Source: Camellia lanceoleosa (taxonomy: Eukaryota > Streptophyta > Magnoliopsida > Ericales > Theaceae). Taken from it: a DNA stretch of 64,000 bases. The position numbers and the translations under genes are program-made. Positions 21,918 through 34,300 of this stretch are shown here, one piece after another (position 1 is the stretch's first letter; every line of letters begins with the position of its first letter). The stretch covers positions 79,568,893 to 79,632,892 of the forward strand of contig CM045762.1 in the NCBI GenBank assembly GCA_025200525.1. Direction: 5' to 3'. The notes beneath the pieces were generated by a model. The model was given only the letters and a program-made list of their open reading frames with translations, was not told where the DNA came from and did not search any database.

Positions 21918-24900
21918 TGTAGACACCCCATTTTTGACCGACCTTAAGACTCAGACGTCACCGATTGAGTGCTCGGTGATGTTGCGTATTGTGCTCGTTC
22001 AGAAGTCTCAGAGTCGCGGCCGTGAGCCCTGCCTCCGGACTTCCGAACCCTCTTCTGTGCCTTGCCTCGGTTTGCGAACCAGACTCGGTTTTCTCTGTTT
22101 CTTTTCCTGAGGGGAGGGAGAGGTCCCGTAGACCATCTCTCAGTGGCCGTGGGCTACATTTTGTGGCTGTAGGCCATTTTGCCCATTTCGGAGCCCGGTT
22201 CCCGGTTTTCGGAGCCGTCAGGCCGTGTGCCTCGGTTCGGGACCGCCTAACTATCTCCGATTGCTCCGGTTTTTGGCATGCATCTTATTTACTCCCTTTT
22301 GAGGGACAGAGTCTGAAGACCCACCGTGGTCGAATGCCACTTCGGTGCTTATGATCGGTTTTGAACCGGCTGCGTTCTGGCCCCCAAACATTCATTTTGC
22401 ATCGGTTTTCGTTCTTTTTTGGCAGGTACCTCTGTTTCATCACCAGGAAGGCCGTAGAAGGGTGGGAGGCTAGCAATTGTCTCAGCAACCAGTTATATTC
22501 CTCCGGCGCCCTCCGATGCCCGTTTTTCTCACTTCCGAGCCAATGTTGACCACCCTAGGGCCACTTTCTTCATCTCCAAACCACATATTTGTGTTGTACA
22601 CACTTGGGAGGCCACAAATATTATATGGCCGGCCATTAATTCCACTTGAACCTTTTGAACCCCTTTGAAAAATGGCTTGTTCTCTCTCCTGTTTTACAAT
22701 TGCCAATTTTGAACCACAGGGTTGTGTTGAGGGGACATGGGAGGCCACCAATATGTGGTGGCAGACTAGAAAATCAATTTGGCCTTTTTGACCCTTGGCC
22801 GGCCGGCCATAGGGGGTGGCCGGCCGGCCACCTGCAACTCCAATAAGTGGTCGGCCATGATCCTCGATGAGTACATTACATTTGTGTATTGTTTTTCCCT
22901 CCAAAACACATCAGGAGGAACTCTTTTGGAGGGAAAACTTGATCCATTTTTCCTCCCTTTTCTCCCTCCTTTTCTCCCCCTCTCTTGACCATAGAACCAG
23001 CGGCTAAGGTCTGGTTTTAGGGTTGAAAAAATTGGTCTTGGAGCTCTTGCATCATATCTCTCTCCATCTCTCTCATTTCCTTCAAAAATTCTTAAGTTCT
23101 ACACCCTTTGTTCATCACCACCTAGCACCACCACCCCTACTCCATTTCCAGCAACTTGGGAGCTTTCCAAGAGCTAGGAGGCAGCATTTCTCAAGCCAAA
23201 AGGCAGCCAAGGGGTAGTCTTCAAGGGTAAGCATCATTTCCCTCTTTTTGAGCTCATTTTGCAATCATTTTTTAGCCTATTTGCTTGCTGTTTTGAGCTC
23301 GACCAAAACTGAAAAGGTCATTTTTTGAGCTTATTTTCTTGTTTCATTAAGGGCTGAACACTGTTTGAGCCCCTTATGTTGCACTTGCTTCAATACCCTC
23401 TTGAATGCCATTTTCTTGCATGATATTTTTATCTTGTGTGTGATCTGTTTTGGGGCCTGATGTAAACTGTAAATAGGCCTATTTTGAGCCCCTCTTCAAC
23501 ATTTAAGAAGGGCTCATAATTGTTTGGGACCTCCATATATCACTTGCCATTGTACCCCTCTTTGGTCCCCTTTTTTGCATGATTTGTTAGCCTATCTTGC
23601 TTCTGTTTTTCGGCCATGATCAGAACTTAGAGTGGCTATATTTTGACCCTCTTGTCATGTTTTATTAAGGGTCTTTGGCTGTTTGATGAATATTTTGTGT
23701 ACTTCATGTTATAGCCTTCTTGTGGCCTTAATCTTGCATTGCATTTTGAGCATGTTTGTATACTGATTTGGGGCTTGTCATCTACTGTAAAACATCATAT
23801 TTTTGGTCCCTATTCAGTGTTTTAGAAGGGTCTTTTTCTGTTTGGGCTTTTCATCCACCACTTGCTTCATTGCCTCCCTTGCGGAGCCATTTTTGTATGC
23901 CATTTTAGCCCTACTTGTGCTTACTGTTTGGCCATGTTTTATACTGTAAAAATGCTTATTTTGGGGCTAACTTGCTTCTTATTTTTTACTTCATGTCCAA
24001 ATTATGCATGCTTTGTATAGCTGTAAGCCATTTCATGTAACTAGTTTTGCATTTCGGGAGTGATTCCATGCATCGGGTTCCATTTGCCTTGTTTAGGGGC
24101 TGTTTTACCCCTCATTTTGCTACTGATTTTTGCATGTTTGCATATCATATTCCATGTCTTTGCCATGTCTCATTAGAGTGGCATTTGATTGCTGAGGTCC
24201 GTCCTCGGTTTTGCGTGCCTGTGAGCACGCATTCGAGTTGTCTTGTTTTCATCTAATGGCCTCCTATGTGAGTGTGGCTGAGGCTCTCTCATGTTGGTGT
24301 AAGCCCATTATTGCATTGCGTATGCCATTTCATCCATAGCATTGTGTATGCTCGGTTGTGTATTACCTCGTATAGCGTGTATGCCATTCCATAACATTGT
24401 GTATGTTAGGATTGTATCTTAGTTGCATTTCACGCATATCATGCATATTGCATCGTGTTCGGGATAGGAGTTAGCCCGGGCACGGGAAACGAGGTACGTT
24501 CTGTACTCCGAGTGACGGAACGTGTCTCAATTCCCAAGTCACCGACACTCCGGATTATCCATGATGGAGTTAGGTTTTGTTGTAGTGTTCATATGCATTC
24601 ATTCTATATTGAGTTGTGCAATTCGGCTCCTCGGCCATCATGCATCGAGATGCGTGATTGGTGGTACGAGGATCGAGACATGCATACATTTGTGAAAATA
24701 CATTGCTATGCCTCTTTCTGCTCTCTGTTGCGGCAAATCAAGAATCGGCGGTCTTAGGAGCTTGGCGCTTTTCAAGAATCATTGCAAGCGAGAGGCTAAT
24801 TGGGGCATTCATGGATTTCAGCAAAGCAACCCAAACATGCATCATTCCATCATCGAAGCGAATCAAGGCGGTCCACGGCTTGCATGCGATTTATTATTTT

Positions 24901-26106
24901 CTTAGTTAATTTGTAAATTAATTAGGAATTTGTACATTATTTGGGTGTATTATTTATTTGTATTATTCTTTCATTTGGGAATGTATATTTATTTGGACCC
25001 TCTGTGCGAGGCATAATTGTAATAAGTGTGGGTGAGTGTGATGTATGTCTTCCAACCCCGTCTTTCTTCCCTTTTATTTACACCTTATGATGGTTAGATT
25101 AGGGCATATTTCAATTAGCATCTGATGTAATGACATGTTTGCATCATTCATCATTTTTGCATATAGGGCTCGGCGTATCATACTAACTGCATTTGTATTT
25201 CAATTCCAAGTTGAATACATGTTAGCTGTAGCATTCCACATGCCATGTTTAGAATAGCCGAGCTTGCTATAGTTGCATTTTTGCATGTGTTGCATTAGGC
25301 ATTTATGTATACTTAGGATCATGCATGATTTCTAATGAGCTTCTGTTTTGGCTTGGAGTACTCGCTGAGTTTTACGCTTTAGCATCCTTGCATGCGTGTG
25401 AGTGTTGCCATGAATAGCATGCCTACCATGAGGCTACGTGCTTATGTGATACAACTGCCTTGAATGCCTGTGGGTGGAGGTTGGGTTACTTGGATTGGAC
25501 AATTCATCAAATGTTTGTTTTAAGCCCACTAGATAGTGGCAAAATCATGTTTTCTAAGCCCACCCGAGGGTGGCAAATCCACGTCTTAGCCTACCTGCGG
25601 GTAGCACCATCAAACCATTTTCAAACAAACAAACATGAAATGTTTTGTTCCAATTGAGCGACTTCGTCTATACTTGTATCTTTGTGAGCATCACATAGTA
25701 ATCTAGGCTAATAACAGGAATAAGAACACACAATGTTTACAAAAACAGATATCATGGTTAGTAGAGGCGGTCTTTGGCGGGCGGCGAAGTGCTCACAAGG
25801 TGACATTCCCCAATCGTACCCAAGTTCCCGAGCCGAGGCAACTTTGGTGATGACGGACACGTGGCCTTTGGCACCGAGTCAGGGTTTCCTAAATTTCCCA
25901 TTAAAAAAACATTTAGGTGGCGACTCTGTATCTGGCAAAGCAGTCCATGTTTGGCACTTCTTTTCAAAAAAATCTGTTTTCAAAATCGATTTGCCGGATT
26001 TGGACTCTTTGGTTCAAGATTAAGAACCGTGACATTTGAGTCCTTGAACTGTAGTGACCCCAATATGAGCAGGACTTAACCCTCCGGGCGTTCGGGGGCG
26101 TCTATA
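21918..26106 (+). repeat. Element C 5' LTR
   Basis: 4189 bp. Most stretches, for example 24440-24720 against 44795-45075, are almost identical to the 3' LTR. Elsewhere the copies differ by many 1-3 base indels, often at CTCGAG- or CG-containing sites. It contains GGCCGGCCGGCC blocks at 22797-22830. No long ORF is conserved between the two copies beyond shadows. Confidence 0.92.
22797..22830. promoter_or_regulatory. GGCCGGCC motif pair in element C LTR
   Basis: Two GGCCGGCCGGCC-type blocks flank ATAGGGGGT. The 3' LTR has the same pair at 43168-43202, slightly altered. Comparable GGCC-rich motifs lie upstream of both antisense units of C and in the foreign LTR fragment in B. The function is unknown. 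Confidence 0.6.
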
Positions 26107-26110
26107 GTTC

Positions 26111-26128
26111 TGGCGACTTCTTTGGGAT
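26111..26128 (+). promoter_or_regulatory. Element C primer binding site
   Basis: TGGCGACTTCTTTGGG begins four bases after the LTR end. It opens with TGG, complementary to a tRNA CCA end. Ogre elements use a tRNA-Arg primer with a TGGCGA-type site, so Arg is the likely primer, not proven here. Confidence 0.7.
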
Positions 26129-26789
26129 TTTAGAGAACTTGACTCGAACTCATGATATCTGGTTTTGACTACACTTGTGTGTTTCTTTGCATTGCATTTG
26201 CATTGGTGCGCCTAGGACACCGTGTTTGCCATATGCCATTCGAGCGATTTCTTGGGAGGCTTGTCTTGTCAAGGCATGTCCATAAAATTTGATCGGCTCT
26301 GGGCTCTGACGACATGGGAACACAAACCCGGTTTTAGGGGCACCCTTTTGACCATTCGGCCTAGTGCATATTCGGATCCATAGTGACCATTCCAAACTAG
26401 GACGGGTTGCTTACCCGTTTATAGGTTGTTTGAAACGGCTGCGTGCGTAGTGAAACCCTAGCTCCTGACAAAATAGGGCGAAACCCTACCCCAACATAGG
26501 GGTGTTTTGGCTCTCACTTATCTGTTATGTGCTTTAGAGTCGTCTCTCTGAGGAATGCATGTATCGGTTTATGAGTTTGGGCATCGAACTGCGGGCATCG
26601 GTCGATATCGAGAATCGGTTGTCTGCGGATATCGATTGATTTTGGGAACGATGATCTGAGACGATGATCGATGATTGAGGGCAGTGTGTTTGACTTGACT
26701 TATCAACCGTGTGTTGTATGCTGTTGTGTGTTGTGTATTTAATTTAAGCTGTTATGCTGCCCGTTTATCTGGTTATTTATTTCCTTTTC
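26129..26789 (+). other. Element C 5' untranslated leader
   Basis: Between the primer site and the first gag-like frame. Repeated GATCGAT/ATCGGTT motifs occur at 26560-26680. No ORF is recognised. Confidence 0.5.
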
Positions 26790-28567
26790 GCTTTATTTAT
26801 CTTTTTGCTAGGGGCAGTTTTAGTACGATTGCTTCCGAACCAGTAGATATTCCCCAAGCTCTTTGGACACGAGGTCGCCGACTCAATCGATCCGAGGATC
26901 TGGTTGACGGACATCCAGTGTTCCACTCCCTACCCCCAGTTGTTAGAAGAAGAAGGCCGAGGCGCGATGTATCGAGCGAGGATTCTGTACGGCGGGCTAC
27001 TTTAGCGACAAGCAGTCGAGTTGAGATTCTGTTTACGCCATAGAGATACATTCTGCGGTCGGTCAATTTGGACCAACGAGAATATGGCGGGATAGAGAAA
27101 TGATCGTCGAGATGCAAGAGAGCATGAGGCAGTCTGAGGAGGATGCCATCCATGCCGGAATTTTCTAAGCAACAGGCCACGATCATGGCCGGCGAGTGAT
27201 CACTAAGGCTAGCAATGAGAATCTGCTTCACATCAGGCTCCTCCACCCGGGGCTCCATTACCCGAGCAGGCACCTACTGGTCAGAATACCCTCCCAAACA
27301 CCTAGAATACTCTACCCAATGTCCAGAATACTCAAGAGGACACAAGCCTTCCAACGGGGCTGACTACGCCCCCACTTCCGCCTCAACTGTCCAAGACTCA
27401 TACACCCAACCACCCGGACTCTCCCTTTGAGTTGAAAATCGACCATCTGACTCTAAAAGCGGAGTAAGTGGAGAAGCTTTTCAAGAAGTCACAAGGGGTG
27501 AAAGCCATTCGGACATCGAAGATGGGTACACCGATGTAGCCGTAACATTGCAGACAGATTCAAGATGCCACAAATTGACGCCGATGGGTCAGGAGATCCC
27601 ATGGTCCATCTTGGCTATTCTCGGACATTCTGCGGCCAATGGGCTGACCCGACCACAAAAGCTTTCTCTGTTTGGCGAACTTTGTCGGTGTGGCAGCCAT
27701 CTGATGCGTGAAGTTAGAAGATGGCGTAAAAGAAGTTGGGATGAGATGGGTTGAGGCCTTTGTTGCCTGATACTCGTACAATACCGGTCGAGATTACAAC
27801 CCGTGATCTCGAAACAACGAGGCAGAACCCAAGGAGACTTTCTCGGACTTCGTAACTTCGATGGAGGGCAAAGGCATCGATGATGACCTTGAGGCCTCTG
27901 AGACAAAGATCAAATCGGGATGATTGTGCGCAATCTCAACGAAATTGATCACGAAGATGATCGTACTCCCTTTTCCTACCTTCTCGGTTTACGAGATGGA
28001 GTGCTGATCGAGGATGCCATAAAACAAGGTACGATCGACCGGGATAAGGAGCAACCGGAAGGACTTTCAACCGTAACAATAAGGTGAGCGCAGCTACGAG
28101 AGGTGAGCATGGTCACCACCACTCCCCCAAGACCCTCGACAGCCACGCCTTTCTCTGGCGCATCTGGAAGTAATACCCAAAACACCAAATATCCACCCAG
28201 AGGCCAAAGAACCTTCACTCCCCTCTATATGCCCCTGTCCAAAGCTCTGGCGGTATTAATCAGGAAGAAGCATCTGGCGCCCTAAATGAGGCCACTACCA
28301 AATCCACTACCTCCCTTTCACGACCCGGCAAAATACTGCGTGTATCACCAACAGCACGGTCATGACACCGACCGTTGTTTTAGATTGCGTCATGAGATCC
28401 AGGATCTTATTGACAAGCAGGTGATCGCGCCTCCCGAAAAACCCAACGTCACGACAAATCCTCTCCCACTGCATAACCAAGCCCCTCTTCCCAACAAAAT
28501 CAACTTCATCCAAGCGGGGTCGTGTCTTACGATCCTAGTATCTATATCACCCATCCCACCTACCTAA
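26790..28567 (+). pseudogene. Element C gag, frameshifted
   Basis: A degenerate gag in several short frames. It starts around GSFSTIASEPVDIPQALWTR (about 26812), passes through Pro/Thr-rich frames at 27215-27430, and ends with 28286-28567. The last segment contains the zinc-knuckle-like motif YCVYHQQHGHDTDRCFRLRH. CxxHxxxGHxTxxC is typical of Tat/Ogre gag and binds element RNA. The frame changes at least four times. The start codon cannot be fixed. Confidence 0.7.
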
Positions 28568-30656
28568 GCGGAGGTGATCCTTCTATCTGCCTTGACTTGT
28601 GCATGATGGACATCTCCACAACCCAATCTAAGCGGTGGTGGTGACCACCGAAGATGGGACAGGCGATTTGAGAGGAAAAGGGAGTTCTTGAGTCGAGATT
28701 GAGCGATCTGGGAATCTTCTTGAGGAGCCTATGATCAGTGAATACATCTTATCGATGGGCGATCTGAGTTGAGTGTGGGATTGCGAAAAAAGCGATGTGT
28801 GATTGAGGGACAGATTTGAAAGAAGCAGATGATCTAACGGTGGGAGAGGACCTTGCCAACCTCCGGTTCTTGATGACCAAGAATCGAGATGCCACAATCA
28901 ATTGGTTTGACTATGAGAGTCGGCGAAGTTACGGATGGTTAGATGATCAACCGGACGTTGTAGAATTTCAATCGAGCAAAGGGCCGGCGAGAGTATCGAT
29001 GGTGGCGGAAGGGCCGAGAGTCGAGTGCTAAATTTCGCTCGAATTTGGGGATTGTAAATCAGGGAATATTGACCAACCGGTATCTTGTGTGAGTTGGAAC
29101 AACAAAGGTTTGAGGATTAGAGAATCGAAAAGCTAAGGCCCATGTGGGTCGAGAGTCTTTGTGTGCAGGAGCGAAATCTTTGCGGGCATGAGGTGAAGGT
29201 CTTTGCGAGCACGATCATCACCGAATGCCGGAATGTGGTGGGAAGGCGATGACTTATGTCTTGCCCACGGATGAGGATTGGGAAGTAACCAACGGATGAT
29301 ACAGTATATTGGCGAGATCGCTCATATGACAAGAAGTGGGCGATATTTCAAGCCCACACTTAGACCAACTTTGAGGCATCGAGGAAAGACAAAGAAGTTG
29401 AAAGCGAAGGAGAAGCAGTTGAAGAAGAAGGCGTGCTCAAGCAATTGAAGAAGATACAAGCGGACATCTCCATCTGGGGAATTTGCTTATGGCGTCATGA
29501 GTACCAAATTTGTCCTATCTACGCTATGGACAAGGCCAAACTCTCTATAGATACTACACGGAAGCGGTTGGTTGAAATTTGGTTTTTCGGGAGGAGGTTC
29601 CCGGCATTAACCTTTTCGGACAAAGAACTACGCTGAGGGCACAAATCATAACAAACCTCTCTATGTCTCCGTGGAGTGTAGAGACAAGTGGATCCGGTGG
29701 TACTTGTTGATCTGGATTACGCCATCAATGTGCCTTGATCGAGCAGCGTATGCAATCGGGTTGAAGCCCGCGGACTTCGTGCCGACTACTCAGGTGATCA
29801 GAGCATACGATAATACTAGCAGAGAAGTGATGGGAACTGTCAAAATTCAGACTCAGGTTGGTCCGGGACAACACAACATTGAATTTCATGTCTTGGGCGT
29901 TCATGAACCTTTAATCTACTCTTGGGGCGGCCGTGGTTGCACCAAGTAAGCGATCTCTTCCTCTACATCGGATGTTGAAATACCCTCACGGGAAGGGGTA
30001 GCTATTGTCTTGGAAATTCATCCATCCATCCATGTAGGAAGTGTCTACGCCGATTTTGGAAATCGAGCATAGCACGGAGGATGTGTTCTTATCGGGGTTC
30101 ACTTTGGTGAGGCCGGGTGGTGCGAATATTATGGGCGTGAATGAAGGTGTGTGCGTCGATGCTCAATCCGTCTACCTCATGAACAAGCTACAACACATCC
30201 GGGATGGGATTAGGAAGAAGCGGCGGAAAGGCGTTGCGGTATTGGCGAAGTGCCACACAACCCTCATACCTTTGGCTTGGGTTATCGCCCACCAAAGAGG
30301 ATTAGGTGAGGAAGGAAAGGAAATGGCGGAAGAGCGAGCAAGCAGTGGGAAGCCTTTTGAATTAATGCATAGGCCCATTCAGGTACCTGAGCAGACGCTT
30401 TGTCAGGAGGGAGGATTTTCCATTTGCGGCTTCCAGGCCGTGGATAAGCGGAGAAGAAGCGCGTGCAGGCCGAGATCTTCTTCGACTGCAACTATCAGGG
30501 GATAGCGTTGCCCTGAAGCGAGCAGACCCATCGGCGAGGTTGAGCGGTGCAAAGCGGTGGATCTGAGGGCCTGAAATTTGAAATGGGGTAGCGGCGGCAT
30601 GTCTACTCTCGATCCTCCGATCGACCATAAGTGCTTGGGGATAACCCGCGGTTTCC
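28568..30656 (+). pseudogene. Element C protease region, degraded
   Basis: The recognisable core is at 29671-29949: AAYAIGLKPADFVPTTQVIR, AYDNTSREVMGTVKIQ, VGPGQHNIEFHVLGVHEP. This matches the central part of Ogre/Tat proteases (VRAYDNTxREVxGT). The catalytic D(N)GS motif just upstream is scrambled by indels, and the LLGRPW motif is broken. At 28816-29031 an open stretch carries FLMTKNRDATINWFDYESRR. Stops and frameshifts are frequent, and the copy cannot encode an active enzyme. Confidence 0.65.
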
Positions 30657-31073
30657 ATGATTGGGGATGAAAGCAGTGCGAGCCAACCGGCAGCTATCTT
30701 GGATGCATCTATCGCACCCTCTCTCATTTGGCAATACGAGGAGGGATTTTTGTCCAGCAGCACCGGATCAGGTAGTGAGCCGGAATCTGATTCCACCGAG
30801 TCTTGTGAGTCGGAATCAGATTCCAGCTCGACTGAGTCTGAGTCTGGTACTCCTGGGGATGTTAACCCGGATGCCACAGTCCTGTCTAGGTCGTCTTTTT
30901 CCTTTTCATTTGAGTCTGTTGTAAATGAATCGGACGATTTGGATGAACTTAATGAGAATGAGGTGAATGTGGTTTCCGAGTACTTTTCTGTGCCCTTAAT
31001 TTATTGCATTAATTTAGACTTTCAAAATTTTGAAAGCAGCGAGGGCGAAGTTCCTCGGTTTTACAACGATTAA
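30657..31073 (+). CDS. Element C acidic Ser/Glu-rich linker ORF, 138 codons
   Basis: An intact frame whose middle is SSTGSGSEPESDSTESCESE, followed by a short hydrophobic/acidic tail ending EVPRFYND. It lies between the protease and RT regions, where Ogre elements have a low-complexity linker and a spliced intron. It is probably part of the polyprotein rather than a separate gene. The function is unknown. Confidence 0.55.
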   Translation: MIGDESSASQPAAILDASIAPSLIWQYEEGFLSSSTGSGSEPESDSTESCESESDSSSTESESGTPGDVNPDATVLSRSSFSFSFESVVNESDDLDELNENEVNVVSEYFSVPLIYCINLDFQNFESSEGEVPRFYND

Positions 31074-31139
31074 TTGAGCAAGAGCAGGAAAGATTTGTTA
31101 AACCCTAGTGGATGAAATCACTACCGTGAACATTAGTCT

Positions 31140-32206
31140 TGAGGAGGACCATGGTGGTCGAGATCGGGTCCACGTTGTCTTCGGAGAAGCGGCGCTTAGT
31201 CGCTTTATTAAAAGATTTCAAAGATGTTTTCGCGTGGTCCTCTGAAGACATGCAGGAATCGATCTGAGATTATGCTGACATCGGATCCCCCTTGACCGAG
31301 GCCGTCATCAGCGAAACTTCGAAGGATCCGCCCGGACTGGGCTCTCAAGATTAAGCCAGAGGTCACCAAGCAAATTGGCGCAGGCTTCCTGCTGGTATCT
31401 GGATATCCGACTTGGTTGGCCAACATTGTTCGGTCTTAGAAGGATGGCGGGATCCGGGTGTGTGTGGACTTGAGGATTTGAGCGAGCTAGTCAAGGAGGG
31501 CGACTTTCCCCTACCGCATCGATGAGTTGGTAGATTTCACGGCGGGGCATGCTTTGCTCTCATTTATGGATGGCTTCTCGAGGTTATAACCCGGATAGTG
31601 ATGGCACCGAAGGCAGGAAAAAGCGCATTCACCACCCGTAGAGGACATCTTGCTGAGGTAATGCCGTTTGGGTTGAAGAACGCTTGGAGCTACTTATCAG
31701 CAGACGCGACCACAATACTACATGATATGATCCACAAAGAGGTTGAGGTGTATGTGGGCGACATGATTGTCAAGTCCAAAGAAAGAGGGCCACTACAGCC
31801 TTGCATAAGTTTTTCCAAAGGATCGAGGAATTAGGTTCTTGGTTGAACCCTCAAAATGTACATTTGGTGTTCTGGCGGGAAAAATCTTTGGGGTTTCTGA
31901 TTACACAAAGGGGCATCGAGTCGACCCTTCCAAAATCAAGGCCATCTTAGAAATGCCACCACCAAGGTGAAAAGGAGGTGCGAGGCTTTACGGGTAAAGT
32001 GCAATTCATAAGGCGGTTTATTTCAAAATTAACCTTGACTTGTGAACCACTTTTTGGCCTCCTCAAGAAAGGAAAGAAAGTTTCAATGGGACGGCCGATG
32101 TCAAAATGCATTTGAGCAGTTAAAGAATATCTCAGAACCTTTGTTTTATCGCCAGAACCGGAAAAGCAGTTGATTTTGTATCTGTCGATGGTGAGACCAC
32201 GATGGT
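31140..32206 (+). pseudogene. Element C reverse transcriptase, broken
   Basis: Traces in order: a stretch matching DVFAWSSEDM (about 31226), FSRL, then EVMPFGLKNAWSYLSADATT, ILHDMIHKEVEVYVGDMIVK (about 31720-31775) and the palm/thumb FLITQRGI. The catalytic box is YVGD where the family has YVDD, so the first of the two adjacent catalytic Asp residues is Gly. Frameshifts occur every 50-100 codons. RT would copy the element RNA; this copy is dead. Confidence 0.8.
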
Positions 32207-32480
32207 TTGCATGCTTGCACAAGAATCGAAGACAAGGTGGAAGAGCCATCTACTATCTCGGCAAGAAGATCTTTGGAGTATGAGACCCGGTATACGCCAT
32301 TGGAAAAGGCTTGCTTAGCTTTGGTATGGGCTACCAGTAAGCTGCGGCACTACTTGATAGCTCACTCTGTAATGTTGGTTTCTCGTCTTGGTCCCAACAA
32401 ATATCTTTTAGAAACCGGCACTTCTGGTAGGCTAGCTCGTTGGTTCTTTGTTGCTCTCGAATTTGATCTCACGTCGTGAC
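32207..32480 (+). pseudogene. Element C RNase H, broken
   Basis: RSLEYETRYTPLEKACLALV and WATSKLRHYLIAHSVML match the end of the RT-linked RNase H of Tat elements, where E-xx-YxxxEKxCLAL is conserved. The beginning is in other frames (AIYYLGKKIF-like at about 32240). Confidence 0.72.
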
Positions 32481-33010
32481 CGCAAGTCGATGAAAAGGAA
32501 GAAGCGATGGCGAGTTCCTTGCCGACCACCGGTTGAGGATGAAGCGATTGAGTACTGTTCCCGGATGAATCAATTACGCATATCGGCGATGAAACTTGGG
32601 CGATGTACTTTGGCGGGCGTCAAATCAACATGGGTATGGGATAGGAGTGTTCTTGATAGCACGACAATTCCGTATCCTCTCGCCTTCAAACTCCGATTCA
32701 AAGTCTCGAACAATGAAGCGAGAATATGAGGCGTGCATCTTTGGTCTAAAGCGACCACGGAACTAGGGGCAAGGCGGTTGGGCGTCATTGGGGACTCGAA
32801 CCTTGTTGTGTCTCAAGCTAAAGAGGCTGAAAGTAAAGAGGAAAAGATGATGATGTATCACCGGACCTTGGATTTCTTGATTCCTCGGTTTGAGAAGCTA
32901 AGTTTTACTCATCTACTAAGAGAGAACAACGAGTTCAGATTCTTTAGCAACTCTATCTTCTATGATAGACATCCGTGTGGAGTCGAATCGTCCGATCATC
33001 ATTGACGAGA
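32481..33010 (+). pseudogene. Element C additional RNase H (aRNH), broken
   Basis: Fragments in shifting frames: DETWAMYF (about 32590, start of the domain), FKVSNNEARI-like followed in another frame by EYEACIFGLK-like sequence (about 32725), then RRLGVIGDSNLVVSQ (about 32775-32820, GDS catalytic Asp) and EEKMMMYHRTLDFLIPRFEK. The order and motifs identify the second RNase H of Tat/Ogre elements. Frame breaks make it non-functional. Confidence 0.72.
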
Positions 33011-33059
33011 AATTTGCACTGCCTATGAGTCGATTGCGACCATAGATGAAGTTCGGGCG

Positions 33060-34300
33060 AACACCCTGGTATTACGACATCTGGAATTTCTTGGAGAAAG
33101 AAGCATACCGCGAGGTAAATGCCAAAGACAAAAGAGCAATCGGAGAATGGCGATTCAGTTCATCATCTGCGGGGTAAATGTATATAAGCGGTCATCTGGG
33201 AATGCATAAAGCGTGCGTTGATCTTGAAGAAAGTCAAAAGCGTCGATGGAAGCCATCCATGGGGGAGAATGTGGTGCACACATGAATGGGGTAATGTTGG
33301 CACGGAAGATCCTCAGACAGGGTTATTACTGGTCCACCATGGAGGAGGATTGTATTGGTTTCGTCCGGCGATGTCACAAATGTCAGATTCATGCAAATCG
33401 CATGAACATTCCGCCGTCAAAGCTGTACAACATGACTTCGCCATGGCCATTTTCAGTCTGGGGAATTGATGTAATCGGAGCTGTTACGCCGAAGGGGTCG
33501 AATGGGCATGAGTTCATCTTGGTAGCGATAGATTATTTCACAAAGTGGGTTGAGGCCCAATCTTATGCGGTGTTGAAGGCTTCGCACGTCGCAAAATTTA
33601 TCAGAAACAACATCATCTGTCGCTACGGGGTCCCAAATGAAATAATTTCAGACAATGGTTCCCACTTCAAGAATGAGGTGATTGATTTGTTGGAGAAATA
33701 CAACGTGGTTTTTCGTAAGTCATCTACCTATCGGCCGCAGACCAATGGAGCGGTCGAGGCCGCCAACAAGAATATCAAGCGCATACTACAGAAGATGGTG
33801 GAAACCTCTAGGGGTGGCGGATAATTTGCCGTTTGCTACGTGGGGCTCTGGGACTTCAATCGAGAACTTCTCTTGGGCGACTCCGTATTCATTGGTTTAT
33901 GGGATGGAGGCCGTTCTACCTATTGAGATTGAGGTCCGTCATTACGAGTATTGGCTGAGTGCCAAATAGCCGAAGCGGATTGGCAGCAGAGGACATTTGA
34001 GGAACTCATGCTTTTCGATGAAAGAAGATGAAAGCTGTACCACATTCAAGGTTATCAGCGAGAATTGCCCGGGCTTTTAACAAGAAGGTTAAGTCCAGGA
34101 ATTTGAAAGAAGGAGATTTGGTACTCAAGGACAACCGAGCTCCCATCCACGACCCAAGGGGCAAGTTCAGACCCAATTGGATTGGTCCCTACATCATCAA
34201 GTCAATCTGGTCAGGTGGAGCTGTGGTTCTGATGGATCTAGATGGCTTAGAGTTTTCCCAACCGATCAACATGGACAAGTTGAAGAAATACTACCCCTGA
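33060..34300 (+). pseudogene. Element C integrase; open 192-codon core with complete DDE triad
   Basis: An open frame at 33246-33824 contains the zinc-binding region (IHGGECGAHMNG, DCIGFVRRCHKCQIH) and the whole catalytic core: Asp in WGIDVIGAVTPKG, Asp in IISDNGSHFKN, Glu in TNGAVEAANKNIKR. A frameshift at about 33825 leads to YSLVYGMEAVLPIEIEV. The last frame (34028-34300) contains KSRNLKEGDLVLKDNRAP, GKFRPNWIGPYIIKSIW and INMDKLKKYYP, then a TGA stop. This is the best-preserved catalytic domain in the window. It still lacks a continuous frame to the C-terminal domain. Confidence 0.85.

Noticed and set aside
22285..22904. Gly/Arg/Pro-rich minus frames in C's LTR
   Set aside because: Arise from GGCCGGCC motifs; the second LTR breaks them.
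24455..24757. 100-codon frame almost identical to one at 44810-45097
   Set aside because: Both are in element C's LTRs, in a stretch that happens to be nearly identical; no protein motif, no start context, end differs by frameshift.
27976..28218. Minus-strand frame of 80 codons in C's gag
   Set aside because: Shadow of gag on the other strand, no motif.
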